This document shows, one piece after another, positions 8,919-19,204 of a stretch of DNA of 64,000 bases (position 1 is the first letter of the stretch; each line of letters starts with the position of its first letter). The stretch lies in contig NZ_AMRK01000001.1 in the NCBI RefSeq assembly GCF_000299875.1, positions 665,042-729,041 on the forward strand. The letters are read 5' to 3'. The position numbers and the translations under genes were made by a program. The notes under the pieces were generated by a model, which worked only from the letters and a program-made list of their open reading frames with translations, did not search any database and had not been told where the DNA came from. This stretch comes from Celeribacter baekdonensis B30. GTDB taxonomy: Bacteria > Pseudomonadota > Alphaproteobacteria > Rhodobacterales > Rhodobacteraceae.

Positions 8919-9707
8919 ATGCCGTTCACCCTTGCCACCTGGAACATCAACTCCGTCCGCCTGCGCGAATCCATCGTCTGTAAGCTTCTCGAAGAGGAAG
9001 CGCCCGATGTGCTTTGTTTGCAAGAATGCAAATCCCCGGTCGATAAAATCCCGATGGATCAGTTTCGCGCCCTTGGATACACCCACATGGTTGCGCGCGG
9101 ACAAAAGGGCTATAACGGTGTTGCGATCCTCTCGAAGCTGCCGCTGGTGGATGCGGGGGGCGAAGACTACGCCAGCTTAGGCCACGCTCGCCATGTTGCC
9201 GCCACGTTGGAAAACGGTGTGACGATCCACAATTTCTATGTGCCTGCAGGGGGCGATGTGCCGGATCGCGAGGTCAACGAAAAATTCGGGCAAAAGCTCG
9301 ATTACCTCACCGAGGTGCGCGATGCGTTTCACGCCAATCGGCCGGAAAAATCCATTCTCGTTGGCGATTTGAACATCGCGCCGCGTGAGGATGATGTGTG
9401 GAACCACAAGAACCTGTTGAAAATCGTGTCGCACACGCCGATCGAGGTCAAACATTTGGCGGAAACACAGGAGTCTGGCAAGTGGGTCGACATCACCCGC
9501 CAAGATATTCCCGAAGGCCTTTTGTATAGCTGGTGGTCCTATCGCGCCAAGGATTGGGATGAGGCCGATAAAGGCCGTCGTCTGGATCACGTCTGGGCCA
9601 CGTCGGATATTGCCAATGCCGGGCATGGGTCGCGTGTGCTGCGCGCCGCGCGGGGATGGGAGAAACCATCGGATCATGCGCCCGTATTCGCCACCTTCGA
9701 CCTTTAA
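8919..9707 (+). CDS. xth: Exodeoxyribonuclease III
   Basis: This 262-residue enzyme of the exonuclease/endonuclease/phosphatase fold cleaves at abasic sites and removes 3' blocking groups in base-excision repair. Visible motifs are TWNINSVR (residues 7-14), LQECK with the metal-binding E36, GYNGVAILSK, GDLNIAP and the C-terminal SDHAPV with the catalytic His. The ATG at 8919 starts the canonical MPFTLATWN and has a GAGGA upstream. The gene lies between the terminator of the response regulator and cnoX and appears to be transcribed on its own or with the downstream genes. Confidence 0.95.
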   Translation: MPFTLATWNINSVRLRESIVCKLLEEEAPDVLCLQECKSPVDKIPMDQFRALGYTHMVARGQKGYNGVAILSKLPLVDAGGEDYASLGHARHVAATLENGVTIHNFYVPAGGDVPDREVNEKFGQKLDYLTEVRDAFHANRPEKSILVGDLNIAPREDDVWNHKNLLKIVSHTPIEVKHLAETQESGKWVDITRQDIPEGLLYSWWSYRAKDWDEADKGRRLDHVWATSDIANAGHGSRVLRAARGWEKPSDHAPVFATFDL

Positions 9708-9760
9708 TTTTCAGCACATAAAGCGCATATAGGGTCAAGCAAGCAGATAAGGGAGACCAC

Positions 9761-10678
9761 ATGATGGATCTGGGTCTAACAAACACCACCGCGACCACCC
9801 CGGATGCGGGCAGCTATGTCAAAGACGTCACAGAGGCCGATTTCATGGCCGAGGTGATCGACGCCTCGCAAGAGGTCCCTGTGATCGTGGATTTTTGGGC
9901 ACCTTGGTGCGGTCCGTGCAAAACGCTTGGTCCGGCTTTGGAGGCGGCTGTGAACGCCGCCGGTGGCAAGGTCAAAATGGCCAAGGTCAACGTCGATGAA
10001 AACCAAATGATCGCGGGTCAGATGCGTGTGCAATCCATTCCCACCGTCTATGCCTTTTTCAAAGGTCAGCCGGTTGATGGCTTTCAAGGCGCGTTGCCTC
10101 CGTCGCAAATCGCTGAGTTTGTAAAGAAAACCGCCGATCTTGCGGGAGATGGCGGGCTGGCCGATGCCGTGGCTGCCGCTGACGAGATGTTTGATCTCGG
10201 CGAGATTGACGATGCGGCGCAAACCTACGCGGCCATCCTTGAAGAAGACCCAAACCTCGCCGCCGCCTTCGCCGGTCTCGCCAAATGTCATATCGCCAAA
10301 GGCGAGATTGATGAGGCCGAGGCGGTGCTTAACGGGATGCCCGCAGAGCTTGCCCACACGGCCGTGATTGAGGGCGTTCATGCCCAGATCGCACTGGCGC
10401 GTGAGGCCGAAAATGCCGGTCCTGTCGCCGAATTGACCGCAAAAGTCGAAGCCGATCCCACGGATATGCAGGCGCGTTTGGACCTTGCTGTTGCTTTGCA
10501 CGCCAATGGCCAAATTGAAGAATCTGTCGATACGTTGTTGGCCGCGTTCAAATTGGATCGCGACTGGAACGAGGGCGCGGTCAAAGAACAATTGTTCAAG
10601 ATTTTCGACAGTCTCAAACCAAACGATCCCATTGTTTTGGCCGGGCGTCGTAAATTGTCCTCGATCATATTTGCCTGA
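9761..10678 (+). CDS. cnoX: Thioredoxin-TPR chaperedoxin (CnoX/YbbN family)
   Basis: The 305-residue product has an N-terminal thioredoxin domain (residues 20-130) and a C-terminal TPR-like region (about 140-305). The active site WAPWCGPC carries both redox cysteines, C50 and C53, unlike Escherichia coli CnoX, which has lost redox activity. The family protects unfolded proteins from over-oxidation and passes them to GroEL or DnaK. AAGGGAG precedes the ATG pair at 9761/9764. The following Lon-domain gene starts 26 bases later, so cnoX, the Lon-N protein and Trm112-like gene look like one operon for protein quality control. Confidence 0.9.
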   Translation: MMDLGLTNTTATTPDAGSYVKDVTEADFMAEVIDASQEVPVIVDFWAPWCGPCKTLGPALEAAVNAAGGKVKMAKVNVDENQMIAGQMRVQSIPTVYAFFKGQPVDGFQGALPPSQIAEFVKKTADLAGDGGLADAVAAADEMFDLGEIDDAAQTYAAILEEDPNLAAAFAGLAKCHIAKGEIDEAEAVLNGMPAELAHTAVIEGVHAQIALAREAENAGPVAELTAKVEADPTDMQARLDLAVALHANGQIEESVDTLLAAFKLDRDWNEGAVKEQLFKIFDSLKPNDPIVLAGRRKLSSIIFA

Positions 10679-10704
10679 TCGGTTTGGTGCTCTAGGTTAG
10701 AGCC

Positions 10705-11340
10705 ATGATAACAGCCGCCGATCTTCCCAAAACCATTGCGATTTTCCCGCTGACCGGGGCGCTTTTGCTGCCCCGGTCTCGGCTGCCGCTACATATCTTT
10801 GAGCCGCGGTATTTGCAGATGATCGAAGATTGCATGAAAACTCCGACCCGTTTGATCGGCATGGTCCAGCCCCGCAGCGGGGCAGGGGAGGGCAAGCTCA
10901 ATTCCATCGGTTGCGCTGGCCGGCTCACCGGGTTTTCCGAAACCGAAGATGGTCGCTACATGATCACCCTGTCCGGTATCTCGCGCTTTCGTTTGGGCCA
11001 AGAGAGCACCGGGTTTTCGCCCTACCGGAAGTTCGATGTCCATTGGGCGGATTTTGCCGCCGATCTTGGCCCTGCCGAACATGATCCCTGTCTGGATCGT
11101 CGGCATTTTATTTCCCTGCTGCGTCGGTATTTTGACGAAGAGGATTTGCGCACCGATTGGGAAAATCTGGGCCGCGCCGAAGATGAGTTGTTGATCAATT
11201 CCCTGTCCATGCTCTGTCCCTTTGGCTGTGAGGACAAACAGGCGCTTTTAGAGGCACCGTCTCTTTCCACCCGGCGTGAAACTCTGATAACCTTGATTGA
11301 ATTCGCTCTCAGAGGCGGCAACAACGAGGATATGATGTAA
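10705..11340 (+). CDS. Lon N-terminal substrate-binding domain protein
   Basis: This 211-residue protein consists only of the LON substrate-binding domain ([20 protein letters not shown], then [13 protein letters not shown]). The AAA and protease parts of Lon are absent, and that is normal for this stand-alone family. Its biochemical role is not established; peptide or substrate recognition is inferred. It is common next to the thioredoxin-TPR gene in Rhodobacteraceae. Its TAA shares one base with the ATG of the Trm112-like gene (TAATG), indicating translational coupling. Confidence 0.9.
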   Translation: MITAADLPKTIAIFPLTGALLLPRSRLPLHIFEPRYLQMIEDCMKTPTRLIGMVQPRSGAGEGKLNSIGCAGRLTGFSETEDGRYMITLSGISRFRLGQESTGFSPYRKFDVHWADFAADLGPAEHDPCLDRRHFISLLRRYFDEEDLRTDWENLGRAEDELLINSLSMLCPFGCEDKQALLEAPSLSTRRETLITLIEFALRGGNNEDMM

Positions 11341-11540
11341 TGGACGCCCCATCCGAACCGCAAACGCCGCTGTTTGATCGCCGCATGTTGGAGGCGCTTG
11401 TCTGTCCACAGACCCATGCGACGCTGATCTATGATGCGGAGGCGCAGGAATTGATTTCCAAAACTGCAGGTCTTGCCTATCCGATCCGCAACGGCATCCC
11501 GATCATGCTGGTCTCGGAAGCGCGCAAAATCGACGCCTGA
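11340..11540 (+). CDS. Trm112-like small protein lacking zinc cysteines
   Basis: This 66-residue protein matches the Trm112/YcaR family ([13 protein letters not shown], then [14 protein letters not shown]). In the eukaryotic and archaeal relatives Trm112 activates methyltransferases. Here the usual CPxC pair is CPQT and the second pair is also lost (LISKTAG), so zinc binding is unlikely. It is coupled by TAATG to the Lon-domain gene and ends nine bases from the convergent ubiH stop. Confidence 0.88.
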   Translation: MDAPSEPQTPLFDRRMLEALVCPQTHATLIYDAEAQELISKTAGLAYPIRNGIPIMLVSEARKIDA

Positions 11541-11549
11541 GCGGAGTGT

Positions 11550-12785
11550 TTAAAGCGCGCGCCCCTGCAACAATTTCGGCAAATCACCATTCACCCCGGC
11601 GGCCTCGCGGATCGCGGCGCGGCGCAGGCCGGTGATCGAATTGACCACACCCATCCCCATATCGCGCGCGATGCGTAGGATTGGATTGTCGTTTGAGAAC
11701 AGCTTGTTAAAGCTATCCGTCATCAAAGCCATGGTGGCAACGTCAAAGTGACGCCATTGGCTGTAGCGGGCCAAAACATCTTCGCGGCCAATGTCTTCGC
11801 CGCGCCGATGCGCGTCCACAATCACTTCGGTCAAGGCACCAACGTCTTTCAGACCCGCGTTCAAACCCTGGCCTGAAATCGGATGCATCCCATGCGCCGC
11901 ATCGCCGACCAAGGCCACGCGCGGGGCGTAAAATTTGTTCGCCAAGGTGATGTTGAGCGGATAGGCGAAGCGATGGCCAACCAAAGAAATGTCACCGAGG
12001 AAATCGCCAAATCGCGGTCGTAAAACAGCCATGTAATCGGCGTCTGAGAGGGCCTGAATATCCCCGGCCATCTTATCCTTTTCGGTCCAGACAATCGAAC
12101 TTTGATTGCCCGGCAAAGGCAGGATCGCCAAAGGCCCGGACGGCAAGAAAAACTGATGCGCACAGCCGTGATGCGGTAGCTCATGGGCAATCGCACAGAC
12201 CAGCGCCGTTTGGCCATAGCCCCATCCGGTGCGGCCAATCCCGGCCCGCTCCGCCGTACCGGATTTGCGCCCATCACAGCCAACAATCAGCCGCCCAGAC
12301 AGCTCCGTCCCATCGCTCAGCGTTACCTTTGCGCTATGGGCATCGACCTCTTGCGCCATGATCGTGCCTTCAATCTGGGTGATCTTGGCCTGACCGTTCA
12401 AGGCGCTCAAAAACGCTTGTCGGAGATACCGATCCTCGACCATGTAGCCCATCGGGCTTTCGTCAATTTCGCCGTCGCGAAATTCCAACATAAACGGCGC
12501 GGGACCTTCGCCCGGCTTGCCGTCCGTGACCTTCACGTCCAAAATCTCTTGCGCATGGGCGGCCACTTTGGGCCAAATTCCGATGGCCTTCAAAAGCCTT
12601 TGAGAGGACAAGGATAGAGCATAGCCGCGTCCGTCAAAGGCATCATTGGCGCGGGCCGCCTGCGGCAATGAGTCGATCAAAGTCACGCCCAACCCCGCAT
12701 TCGCACAGGCCAGCGCCAAGGCCGGGCCATTGAGGCCGCCGCCGACGATGATCACATCGCTTGAAGGGGTGGAATTCTGGGTCAT
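11550..12785 (-). CDS. UbiH/UbiF/COQ6-family FAD-dependent hydroxylase
   Basis: This 411-residue flavoprotein monooxygenase probably hydroxylates the ubiquinone ring. It has the N-terminal dinucleotide motif VIIVGGGLNGPALAL (GxGxxG at residues 15-20), the central CDGRKS segment, and the second FAD motif VGDAAHGMHPISGQGLN near residue 290. I chose the ATG at 12785 because GGGAGA precedes it; an upstream in-frame start adds 21 residues not typical of the family. Family members act at C1, C5 or C6 of the ring, and which position this one uses cannot be read from sequence. Confidence 0.9.
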   Translation of the reverse strand: MTQNSTPSSDVIIVGGGLNGPALALACANAGLGVTLIDSLPQAARANDAFDGRGYALSLSSQRLLKAIGIWPKVAAHAQEILDVKVTDGKPGEGPAPFMLEFRDGEIDESPMGYMVEDRYLRQAFLSALNGQAKITQIEGTIMAQEVDAHSAKVTLSDGTELSGRLIVGCDGRKSGTAERAGIGRTGWGYGQTALVCAIAHELPHHGCAHQFFLPSGPLAILPLPGNQSSIVWTEKDKMAGDIQALSDADYMAVLRPRFGDFLGDISLVGHRFAYPLNITLANKFYAPRVALVGDAAHGMHPISGQGLNAGLKDVGALTEVIVDAHRRGEDIGREDVLARYSQWRHFDVATMALMTDSFNKLFSNDNPILRIARDMGMGVVNSITGLRRAAIREAAGVNGDLPKLLQGRAL

Positions 12786-12895
12786 GACGATCTCCCGGGG
12801 GCCATTGCGGACTGGGCTAAATATGATGCACAAGACCGGATTGTCCATGCGCTCATCCGTCGCTAGGTTGGCCGAGAGTGCGAAAGGAAAACCAA

Positions 12896-14224
12896 ATGGC
12901 CGATTTCAAAGACATGAGCATGTGTGATCTTGGGCGTGGCATTGGCGCGGGCGACATTGATCCGCGTGATCTGGCGGCTGATTTTTTGGATCGTGCGGCC
13001 TCCCACCCGCTCAGCTCCCGGATCTATGCCCGCATGATGGTGGATCGCGCGCTGGCCGAGGCTGAGGCCGCCGCCCTGCGCGCTCAAAACGGTGTGCGGC
13101 GTGGTCTTTTGGACGGTGTGCCGGTGTCGTGGAAAGACCATTTCGACACCGCTGGCGTGGCAACCGAAGCGGGCACCGCGCTGTTGAAAGATCGCATTCC
13201 CAGCCGTGACGCCGAAATGGTCCGCCGGGGCGCGCAGGCCGGGCTGGTCGCCTTGGGCAAAACCCATATGTCTGAATTGGCGTTCTCCGGTCTTGGCCTC
13301 AATCCAATCACCGCCACCCCGCCTTGCGTCAACGATATGGAGGCGGTTTCGGGCGGGTCGTCCTCTGGGGCTGCCGCCTCGGTGGCCTTTGGTCTCGCTC
13401 CTGGTGCGATTGGATCGGATACCGGCGGGTCTGTGCGTATTCCGTCTGCGTGGAACGATCTTGTGGGTCTGAAAACCACCGCCGGACGGCTGTCTTTGGA
13501 GGGGGTGGTGCCCCTTGCCGCCGCGTTTGACACAGTCGGGCCGCTGGTCAAAACCGTCGAAGATGCCGCTGCGCTGTTCGCCATTCTGGACGGCACATCT
13601 GCCCCCGATCTCAAAGGTGCGACGCTCAAAGGCAAACGGCTTTTGATCCTCGACTCCGTGGTGTTTGACGACATCCGCGATGCACCCCTTGCCGGGTTTG
13701 ACGCCGCCGTGGCGAAATTCAAAGACGCCGGAGCCGAGATTCATCGCGCCCGCGTCTCCGCTGTTGAGGCGGCCATGGACCTGTCCGGCATTCTGTTCAC
13801 CGTCGAAGCCTATGCGGAATGGCGCGAGTATATCGAAGCCAATCCCGGCGCGATGTTCCCGCGTATCTTGGAGAGATTTCGAGCGGGCCAGACCTTCAGT
13901 GGCGTGGATTTCGTGGCTGGTTGGAAAAGGCTTGCCCATCTGCGTGCGGAGTACCTCAAAGCCACGGTGGGCTATGATGCTGTCATCCTACCCACCGCGC
14001 CGATCCTGCCGCCCCATGCGGATCGGTTGATGACGGATGCGGAGTACTATGTGACTGAAAACCTTTTGGCTTTGCGCAACACGCGGGTCGGCAACCTGAT
14101 GGGATTGGCAGCGCTGACTCTGCCCACGGGGGTGCCGTCTTGTGGGGTCATTCTGCAAACACCGCCTAATACCGAGGCGCAGTTGTTGCGGCTTGGAGCC
14201 GCGGCGGAGGCGGCGCTGGCCTAA
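12896..14224 (+). CDS. Amidase signature family enzyme
   Basis: This 442-residue amidase has the complete Ser-cisSer-Lys triad: K80 in SWKDHF, the cis-Ser in the glycine/serine loop GGSSSGAAAS (153-162), and the nucleophile S179 in SDTGGSVR. It hydrolyses an amide of unknown type. It is shorter than GatA and does not lie with gatB or gatC, so I do not call it a tRNA amidotransferase. AAAGGAAAA lies before the ATG at 12896. The next gene, an aminotransferase, starts 127 bases downstream on the same strand; joint nitrogen metabolism is possible but unproven. Confidence 0.88.
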   Translation: MADFKDMSMCDLGRGIGAGDIDPRDLAADFLDRAASHPLSSRIYARMMVDRALAEAEAAALRAQNGVRRGLLDGVPVSWKDHFDTAGVATEAGTALLKDRIPSRDAEMVRRGAQAGLVALGKTHMSELAFSGLGLNPITATPPCVNDMEAVSGGSSSGAAASVAFGLAPGAIGSDTGGSVRIPSAWNDLVGLKTTAGRLSLEGVVPLAAAFDTVGPLVKTVEDAAALFAILDGTSAPDLKGATLKGKRLLILDSVVFDDIRDAPLAGFDAAVAKFKDAGAEIHRARVSAVEAAMDLSGILFTVEAYAEWREYIEANPGAMFPRILERFRAGQTFSGVDFVAGWKRLAHLRAEYLKATVGYDAVILPTAPILPPHADRLMTDAEYYVTENLLALRNTRVGNLMGLAALTLPTGVPSCGVILQTPPNTEAQLLRLGAAAEAALA

Positions 14225-14351
14225 AAGCCACAACTGCGACACGGCCCCTTCGGTGTCTGGCGTCTTTTGCTGGACCCGGAGGCCCACGCCCGCTATCCTG
14301 ATCGCAATTACCCGGGCAAAAGATCCGGAAACACGAGGCAGTAGCAGTTTC

Positions 14352-15533
14352 ATGACGTTTCCTGAGCGGTTTTCAAACCTGCCAGACTATGCGTTTCCGC
14401 GTTTGCGGAACCTTCTCGACGCTCATGCGCCGGGTGGTGAGGTGATGCATATGACCATTGGCGAGCCGCGCCATGCCATGCCCGATTTTATCGGCGAGGT
14501 TTTGGCCGAAAACATCGCGGGCTTTGCCAAATACCCGAACAACAACGGCTCGGATGCGTTGTTGAGCGCGATCTCAAACTGGATTGCGCGCCGCTTTGGC
14601 GTGACGGTTGATCCCGAGACCGAACTCATGGCGTTGAACGGCACCCGCGAAGGCCTGATGAACGCCTGTCTTGCGCTCTGCCCTGAGAAAAAACGTGGCA
14701 AACAGCCGGTCGTTTTGATCCCGAACCCGTTTTACCAAGTTTACGCCGTCGCCGCCGTGACCATTGGCGCCGAACCCGTATTTGTGCCCGCCACGCGGGA
14801 CACCGGGTTCTTGCCCGATTACGCCAGTTTACCAACTGAGGTGCTCGACCGCACCGCCATCGCGTATATCTGTAGCCCGTCCAACCCGCAGGGGGCCGTG
14901 GCTTCGCGCGACTATCTGCGCGCTTTGATCACCTTGGCGGAAAAGCACGATTTCAAAGTGTTTGCCGATGAATGCTATTCCGAGATCTACCGGGGCGCGC
15001 CGCCCACAGGTGCGCTTGATGTCGCGCGCGAATTGGGGGCTGATCCCGAACGCGTGGTGATTTTTCATTCCCTGTCGAAACGCTCCAACCTTCCGGGGCT
15101 GCGGTCCGGGTTTGTCGCCTCTGGTCCGCAAAACATCCACCATATCCGCCGTTTGCGCGCCTATGCCGGCGCGCCGCTTCCCGGTCCGATCCAATCGGTG
15201 TCCGCGCGGGTTTGGGCCGATGAGGATCACGTCATCTCTTCGCGCGCGCTTTATGCCGAGAAATTCGACATGGCCGATGAGGTGTTTGCGGGCATCGACG
15301 GTGCCGCCGCCCCTGAGGCCGGGTTTTTCCTCTGGCTGCCCGTCAAGGATGGCGAAGAGGCGGCGATGAGGCTTTGGACGGAAACCGGCGTTCGGGTTTT
15401 GCCCGGCGCATATCTTTCGAGGGACGTGGATGGGGAAAACCCCGGCGCGTCATATATCAGGGTCGCGCTTGTGGCCCCAATCAACGAGACACGGCGCGGG
15501 CTGATCATGCTTCGCGACTGTTTGTACACATAA
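14352..15533 (+). CDS. Class I/II PLP aminotransferase, DapC-like
   Basis: This 393-residue fold-type I aminotransferase binds PLP through K243 in [16 protein letters not shown]. Other family marks are [19 protein letters not shown] (substrate carboxylate Asn) and [10 protein letters not shown] (PLP-ring Asp). Overall it resembles N-succinyldiaminopimelate aminotransferases (DapC) of alphaproteobacteria, which would place it in lysine synthesis, like dapB at 32.6 kb; an aspartate or other amino-donor specificity cannot be excluded. I chose the ATG at 14352 because the preceding in-frame sequence is low-complexity Arg-rich and overlaps the amidase. ftsK begins 10 bases after its stop. Confidence 0.88.
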   Translation: MTFPERFSNLPDYAFPRLRNLLDAHAPGGEVMHMTIGEPRHAMPDFIGEVLAENIAGFAKYPNNNGSDALLSAISNWIARRFGVTVDPETELMALNGTREGLMNACLALCPEKKRGKQPVVLIPNPFYQVYAVAAVTIGAEPVFVPATRDTGFLPDYASLPTEVLDRTAIAYICSPSNPQGAVASRDYLRALITLAEKHDFKVFADECYSEIYRGAPPTGALDVARELGADPERVVIFHSLSKRSNLPGLRSGFVASGPQNIHHIRRLRAYAGAPLPGPIQSVSARVWADEDHVISSRALYAEKFDMADEVFAGIDGAAAPEAGFFLWLPVKDGEEAAMRLWTETGVRVLPGAYLSRDVDGENPGASYIRVALVAPINETRRGLIMLRDCLYT

Positions 15534-15543
15534 AGAGGCAGGC

Positions 15544-18504
15544 ATGGCATCCTATCAGGCACGTGGTCGCGATCCGCTTTTCGACAGAAACACCCAAGCC
15601 GTTTTGGAACGGCGGGGGAAGGAACTTATTGGGCTTGGCCTGATCATCGCGGGAGTTTTGTTTGCCCTGATGCTCGGCTCCTATGTGCCCGAAGATCCAA
15701 GTTGGCTGTCCGCCACCGACGCGCCTGTGCGCAATGTTTTGGGTCGGTTCGGCGCCTCGATTGCCTCGCCTTTGATGATCATTGTGGGTGCCGCCTCCTG
15801 GGGATTCCCTCTGGCGTTTCTGGCGTGGGGGCTACGGTTTGTCCTGCATCGTGGGGCGGAGCGCGCGCTGACGCGGGCCGTGTTTGTGCCCATCGCCATT
15901 GCCGTGGCGGCGGTCTATGCCTCGACCCATGCCTCCACCGCGCCACAAAGTTTTGGCGGCCTGTTCGGGGATACGGTATTGGCCGCATTGATCCAAATTC
16001 TGCCCTTAGGACAGGGGTTTAGCCTTAAGGCTCTTTCTGTCCTGTCGTTTTTTGGCACGCTTGCCCTGATGCTGTTCGCCTTTGGGTTTGTTGTCCGCGA
16101 ATTGCTGGCGGGTGGGCGGTTTTTGCTGATCGGTGTTGTGTCGCTCTATGCACTGGTGTTGCACCTCTTGGGGCGTAGCGCACGCGGGTCGGTGACGGTC
16201 GGGCAACGTTTGGCCCAAAATGCTGCGCAACGTCGCGATGAGCGCCGCCAAGCTGCCGCCGAACTTGCCGAATTTGACGCGGCTCAGGCCGTGCAGGCTC
16301 AGCCGCGACCGGGCCGCGTGTTGCGTGCGCCGATGCCGGAAACCGCACCACAGGCCGCTGCTCATCCCGCGGAATATGACGCCAAGCCCTCGCTGTTCGC
16401 CAAGATGCCGGGGCTGTTGAAACGCACCGCACCTGACGATTTGGAACCGGAATTGATCGAACGCGACGAGGCCCCGGATGTTTATGTTGCGCCGGGTCAG
16501 GACGATCGCATTCGCTCCAAAATCGCCAATGTGATCAGCGCCCGGTCGCGTGTTGGGTCGCGTGAGGCTCCGGCTGTGGCGGAGCGCATTGAGCCGCCGC
16601 TCACCGCCGCACAAAAGGCCGCTGCGAAATACAAAAAGGGTCCGAAGCCGATGATCTTGGCGCAAGCCGAGCGGCCGCAGCCGGTGGTTACCCCCTATGT
16701 GGAAACCTATGCGGAGGGCAGTTTTGAGAATGACGCTTATGCTGATCCCTTTGCCTCTGATGAGTATAACTATGAGGCCGCCGACAGCTTTGCTGGGGAG
16801 GCCTATCCCGAGGTCGAAGAGATTGAAACTCCGGAGTATCTGAGCGCGCAGCCGCAACGCTATGAACCGCCAAAACCCGCAGCCCCCGAGGCCAAGCGCG
16901 TGGTGCAACATCCGGTACGCAAACCTGTTGCCCAGTCGAAACAAGCGCAAGCCGAGGCCCAACCTGCGTTGAAATTCGACCCGAAAGAGGCGCAATACGA
17001 AGTGCCGCCGCTGTCCTTGTTGGACAACCCGGTCAATATCGTGCGTCACACGCTTTCGGATGAAGCGTTGGAAGAAAACGCGCGGATGTTGGAAAGCGTG
17101 TTGGACGATTACGGCGTCAAAGGGGAGATCGTTTCGGTGCGCCCCGGCCCGGTTGTCACCATGTATGAACTTGAACCCGCGCCGGGTCTCAAAGCCTCGC
17201 GGGTGATCGGCCTCTCCGACGACATCGCGCGCTCCATGTCGGCGCTCTCCGCGCGTGTGTCCACGGTGCCGGGGCGGTCGGTGATCGGGATCGAATTGCC
17301 CAATGATCACCGCGAAATGGTCAGCTTTCGCGAAATCCTGTCGACCCGCGATTATGGTGATGGCAAATTGTCCCTGCCTTTGGCATTGGGCAAAGACATC
17401 GGCGGCGATCCGGTTGTCACCAACCTTGCCAAAATGCCTCACCTTTTGATCGCTGGGACCACCGGCTCCGGGAAATCCGTGGCGATCAACACGATGATCC
17501 TCTCATTGCTCTATCGGCTCACGCCGGAGGAATGCCGCTTGATCATGATCGACCCGAAGATGTTGGAACTTTCCGTTTATGATGGCATTCCACACCTTCT
17601 GTCGCCGGTTGTGACCGATCCGAAAAAGGCCGTGGTCGCGCTCAAATGGGCCGTGGCGGAGATGGAAGATCGCTACCGCAAAATGTCCAAAATGGGCGTG
17701 CGTAACATCGACGGCTATAACGGTCGGGTCAAAGAAGCGCTGGCCAAAGGCGAGCTGTTTTCGCGCACCGTTCAAACCGGGTTTGACGATGAAACGGGCG
17801 ACCCGATCTTTGAAACCGACGAGTTTCAGCCCGAAACCCTGCCCTATATCGTCGTCATCGTCGACGAGATGGCCGACCTGATGATGGTTGCGGGCAAAGA
17901 GATCGAAGCCTGTATTCAACGCCTTGCCCAGATGGCGCGGGCCTCTGGCATCCACTTGATCATGGCAACGCAGCGCCCGTCAGTCGACGTCATCACCGGC
18001 ACGATCAAAGCCAACTTTCCGACCCGTATTTCGTTCCAGGTGACATCGAAAATCGACAGTCGCACGATTTTGGGGGAACAGGGGGCCGAGCAACTCCTTG
18101 GCATGGGCGACATGTTGTATATGGCGGGCGGCGGTAAAATCCAACGCTGCCACGCGCCGTTTGTCTCCGACGAAGAGGTCGAAAAAATCGTCTCTTATCT
18201 CAAAGCCTACGGCCCGCCTGATTACGTTGGCGGCGTGGTTGAGGGGCCGGATGCGGATAAGGAAAGCGACATTGACGCGGTGTTGGGCCTGTCCGGCGGT
18301 AATACCGACTCGGAAGATGCGCTGTATGACACGGCCGTGGCCATCGTCATCAAGGACCGCAAATGTTCGACCTCCTACATCCAGCGCAAACTGGCCATTG
18401 GCTATAACAAAGCGGCGCGTTTGGTGGAGCAAATGGAAGACGAAGGCGTGGTTTCCTCGGCCAACCATGTCGGGAAACGCGAAATTCTTGTTCCTGAACA
18501 ATGA
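15544..18504 (+). CDS. ftsK: DNA translocase FtsK
   Basis: This 986-residue septal DNA pump aligns chromosome dimers for XerCD at cell division. The N-terminus carries four to five membrane helices (about residues 25-205) that anchor it at the divisome. A Pro/Ala/Glu-rich linker follows to about 480. The motor has Walker [14 protein letters not shown] near residue 640 and Walker [12 protein letters not shown] near 771. The C-terminal gamma winged helix (about 925-986, [20 protein letters not shown]) reads polarity sequences. It lies 10 bases downstream of the aminotransferase and is followed by an inverted repeat and lolA, the usual ftsK-lolA order. Confidence 0.97.
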   Translation: MASYQARGRDPLFDRNTQAVLERRGKELIGLGLIIAGVLFALMLGSYVPEDPSWLSATDAPVRNVLGRFGASIASPLMIIVGAASWGFPLAFLAWGLRFVLHRGAERALTRAVFVPIAIAVAAVYASTHASTAPQSFGGLFGDTVLAALIQILPLGQGFSLKALSVLSFFGTLALMLFAFGFVVRELLAGGRFLLIGVVSLYALVLHLLGRSARGSVTVGQRLAQNAAQRRDERRQAAAELAEFDAAQAVQAQPRPGRVLRAPMPETAPQAAAHPAEYDAKPSLFAKMPGLLKRTAPDDLEPELIERDEAPDVYVAPGQDDRIRSKIANVISARSRVGSREAPAVAERIEPPLTAAQKAAAKYKKGPKPMILAQAERPQPVVTPYVETYAEGSFENDAYADPFASDEYNYEAADSFAGEAYPEVEEIETPEYLSAQPQRYEPPKPAAPEAKRVVQHPVRKPVAQSKQAQAEAQPALKFDPKEAQYEVPPLSLLDNPVNIVRHTLSDEALEENARMLESVLDDYGVKGEIVSVRPGPVVTMYELEPAPGLKASRVIGLSDDIARSMSALSARVSTVPGRSVIGIELPNDHREMVSFREILSTRDYGDGKLSLPLALGKDIGGDPVVTNLAKMPHLLIAGTTGSGKSVAINTMILSLLYRLTPEECRLIMIDPKMLELSVYDGIPHLLSPVVTDPKKAVVALKWAVAEMEDRYRKMSKMGVRNIDGYNGRVKEALAKGELFSRTVQTGFDDETGDPIFETDEFQPETLPYIVVIVDEMADLMMVAGKEIEACIQRLAQMARASGIHLIMATQRPSVDVITGTIKANFPTRISFQVTSKIDSRTILGEQGAEQLLGMGDMLYMAGGGKIQRCHAPFVSDEEVEKIVSYLKAYGPPDYVGGVVEGPDADKESDIDAVLGLSGGNTDSEDALYDTAVAIVIKDRKCSTSYIQRKLAIGYNKAARLVEQMEDEGVVSSANHVGKREILVPEQ

Positions 18505-18507
18505 CAT

Positions 18508-18539
18508 ATCACATCACGTCAAAATCCGCGTGATGTGAT
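18508..18539. repeat. Perfect 11-bp inverted repeat between ftsK and lolA
   Basis: ATCACATCACG (18508-18518) pairs with CGTGATGTGAT (18529-18539) across a 10-base loop. No T-run follows, so it is not a standard Rho-independent terminator. It could be an operator, an mRNA-stabilising hairpin or a weak attenuator. Confidence 0.7.
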
Positions 18540-18585
18540 CTAAAGAGAGGTGAAAGGGCGTGCGCAAAGGCGTATATGTGAGGGC

Positions 18586-19200
18586 ATGAAACGCTTTATC
18601 ACCGCTCTTGCGCCCGCCGCCCTGATTGCTTTTTCCGTTGCTGCCCCGGCAATGGCGGAGAAATTGTCGCTTGGAACCCTGACGAACTACCTCAATGGCC
18701 TGTCCACGGTTCAGGCGGATTTTACCCAGACCAACGATGACGGATCACGCTCTTCCGGCAGTTTGACGCTCAAACGTCCGGGGCGGATGCGCCTGTCCTA
18801 TGGCGGGGAAAATGATCCGCTTGTTTTGGGGGCGGGCGGCCAGGTTGCCATTTTTGATCCGGGTTCAAACGAACCGCCACAGCGCTTTCCCATGGCGCAG
18901 ACGCCACTTTCGTTGATCCTGGCGCGCAATGTTGACCTGTCAAAGGCGCGGATGGTGGTGTCGCACACCGAGGTCAATGGTGACACGGTGGTGCGCGCCC
19001 AGGACCCGGATCACCCGGAATATGGCTCGATTGATTTGATTTTCAGTGCCACGCCCATCTTGAAAGCCTGGGTCATTCATGATCAGAACGGTGGCGAGAC
19101 AACCGTTCAACTCACCAAGATGACGCTTGGTGGATCGGTGTCAGACAGCGCGTTCAACATCCGGTCCGAAGCCAAACGGCGCGGTACGCCGATCGACTAA
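18586..19200 (+). CDS. lolA: Outer-membrane lipoprotein carrier LolA
   Basis: This 204-residue periplasmic protein ferries lipoproteins from LolCDE to the outer membrane. A Sec signal peptide ends at about residue 24 (AAPAMA, then EKLSLG). The family segment TVQADFTQTNDDG and the beta-strand core GRMRLSYGGENDPLVLG follow. The ATG at 18586 gives the proper signal peptide. Position directly after ftsK is the conserved alphaproteobacterial arrangement. Several lipoproteins encoded in this window (LptE, DUF3576, SLT lipoprotein, BamF-like) would be its clients. Confidence 0.92.
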   Translation: MKRFITALAPAALIAFSVAAPAMAEKLSLGTLTNYLNGLSTVQADFTQTNDDGSRSSGSLTLKRPGRMRLSYGGENDPLVLGAGGQVAIFDPGSNEPPQRFPMAQTPLSLILARNVDLSKARMVVSHTEVNGDTVVRAQDPDHPEYGSIDLIFSATPILKAWVIHDQNGGETTVQLTKMTLGGSVSDSAFNIRSEAKRRGTPID

Positions 19201-19204
19201 AAGT

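Noticed and set aside
12896..14224. Amidase as GatA of the tRNA amidotransferase
   Set aside because: It is shorter than typical GatA and has no gatB or gatC neighbour, so a general amidase is the safer call.
16006..17442. A 478-codon frame antisense to ftsK
   Set aside because: Same artefact; composition is Arg/His/Gln-rich without any domain, and ftsK is complete on the plus strand.
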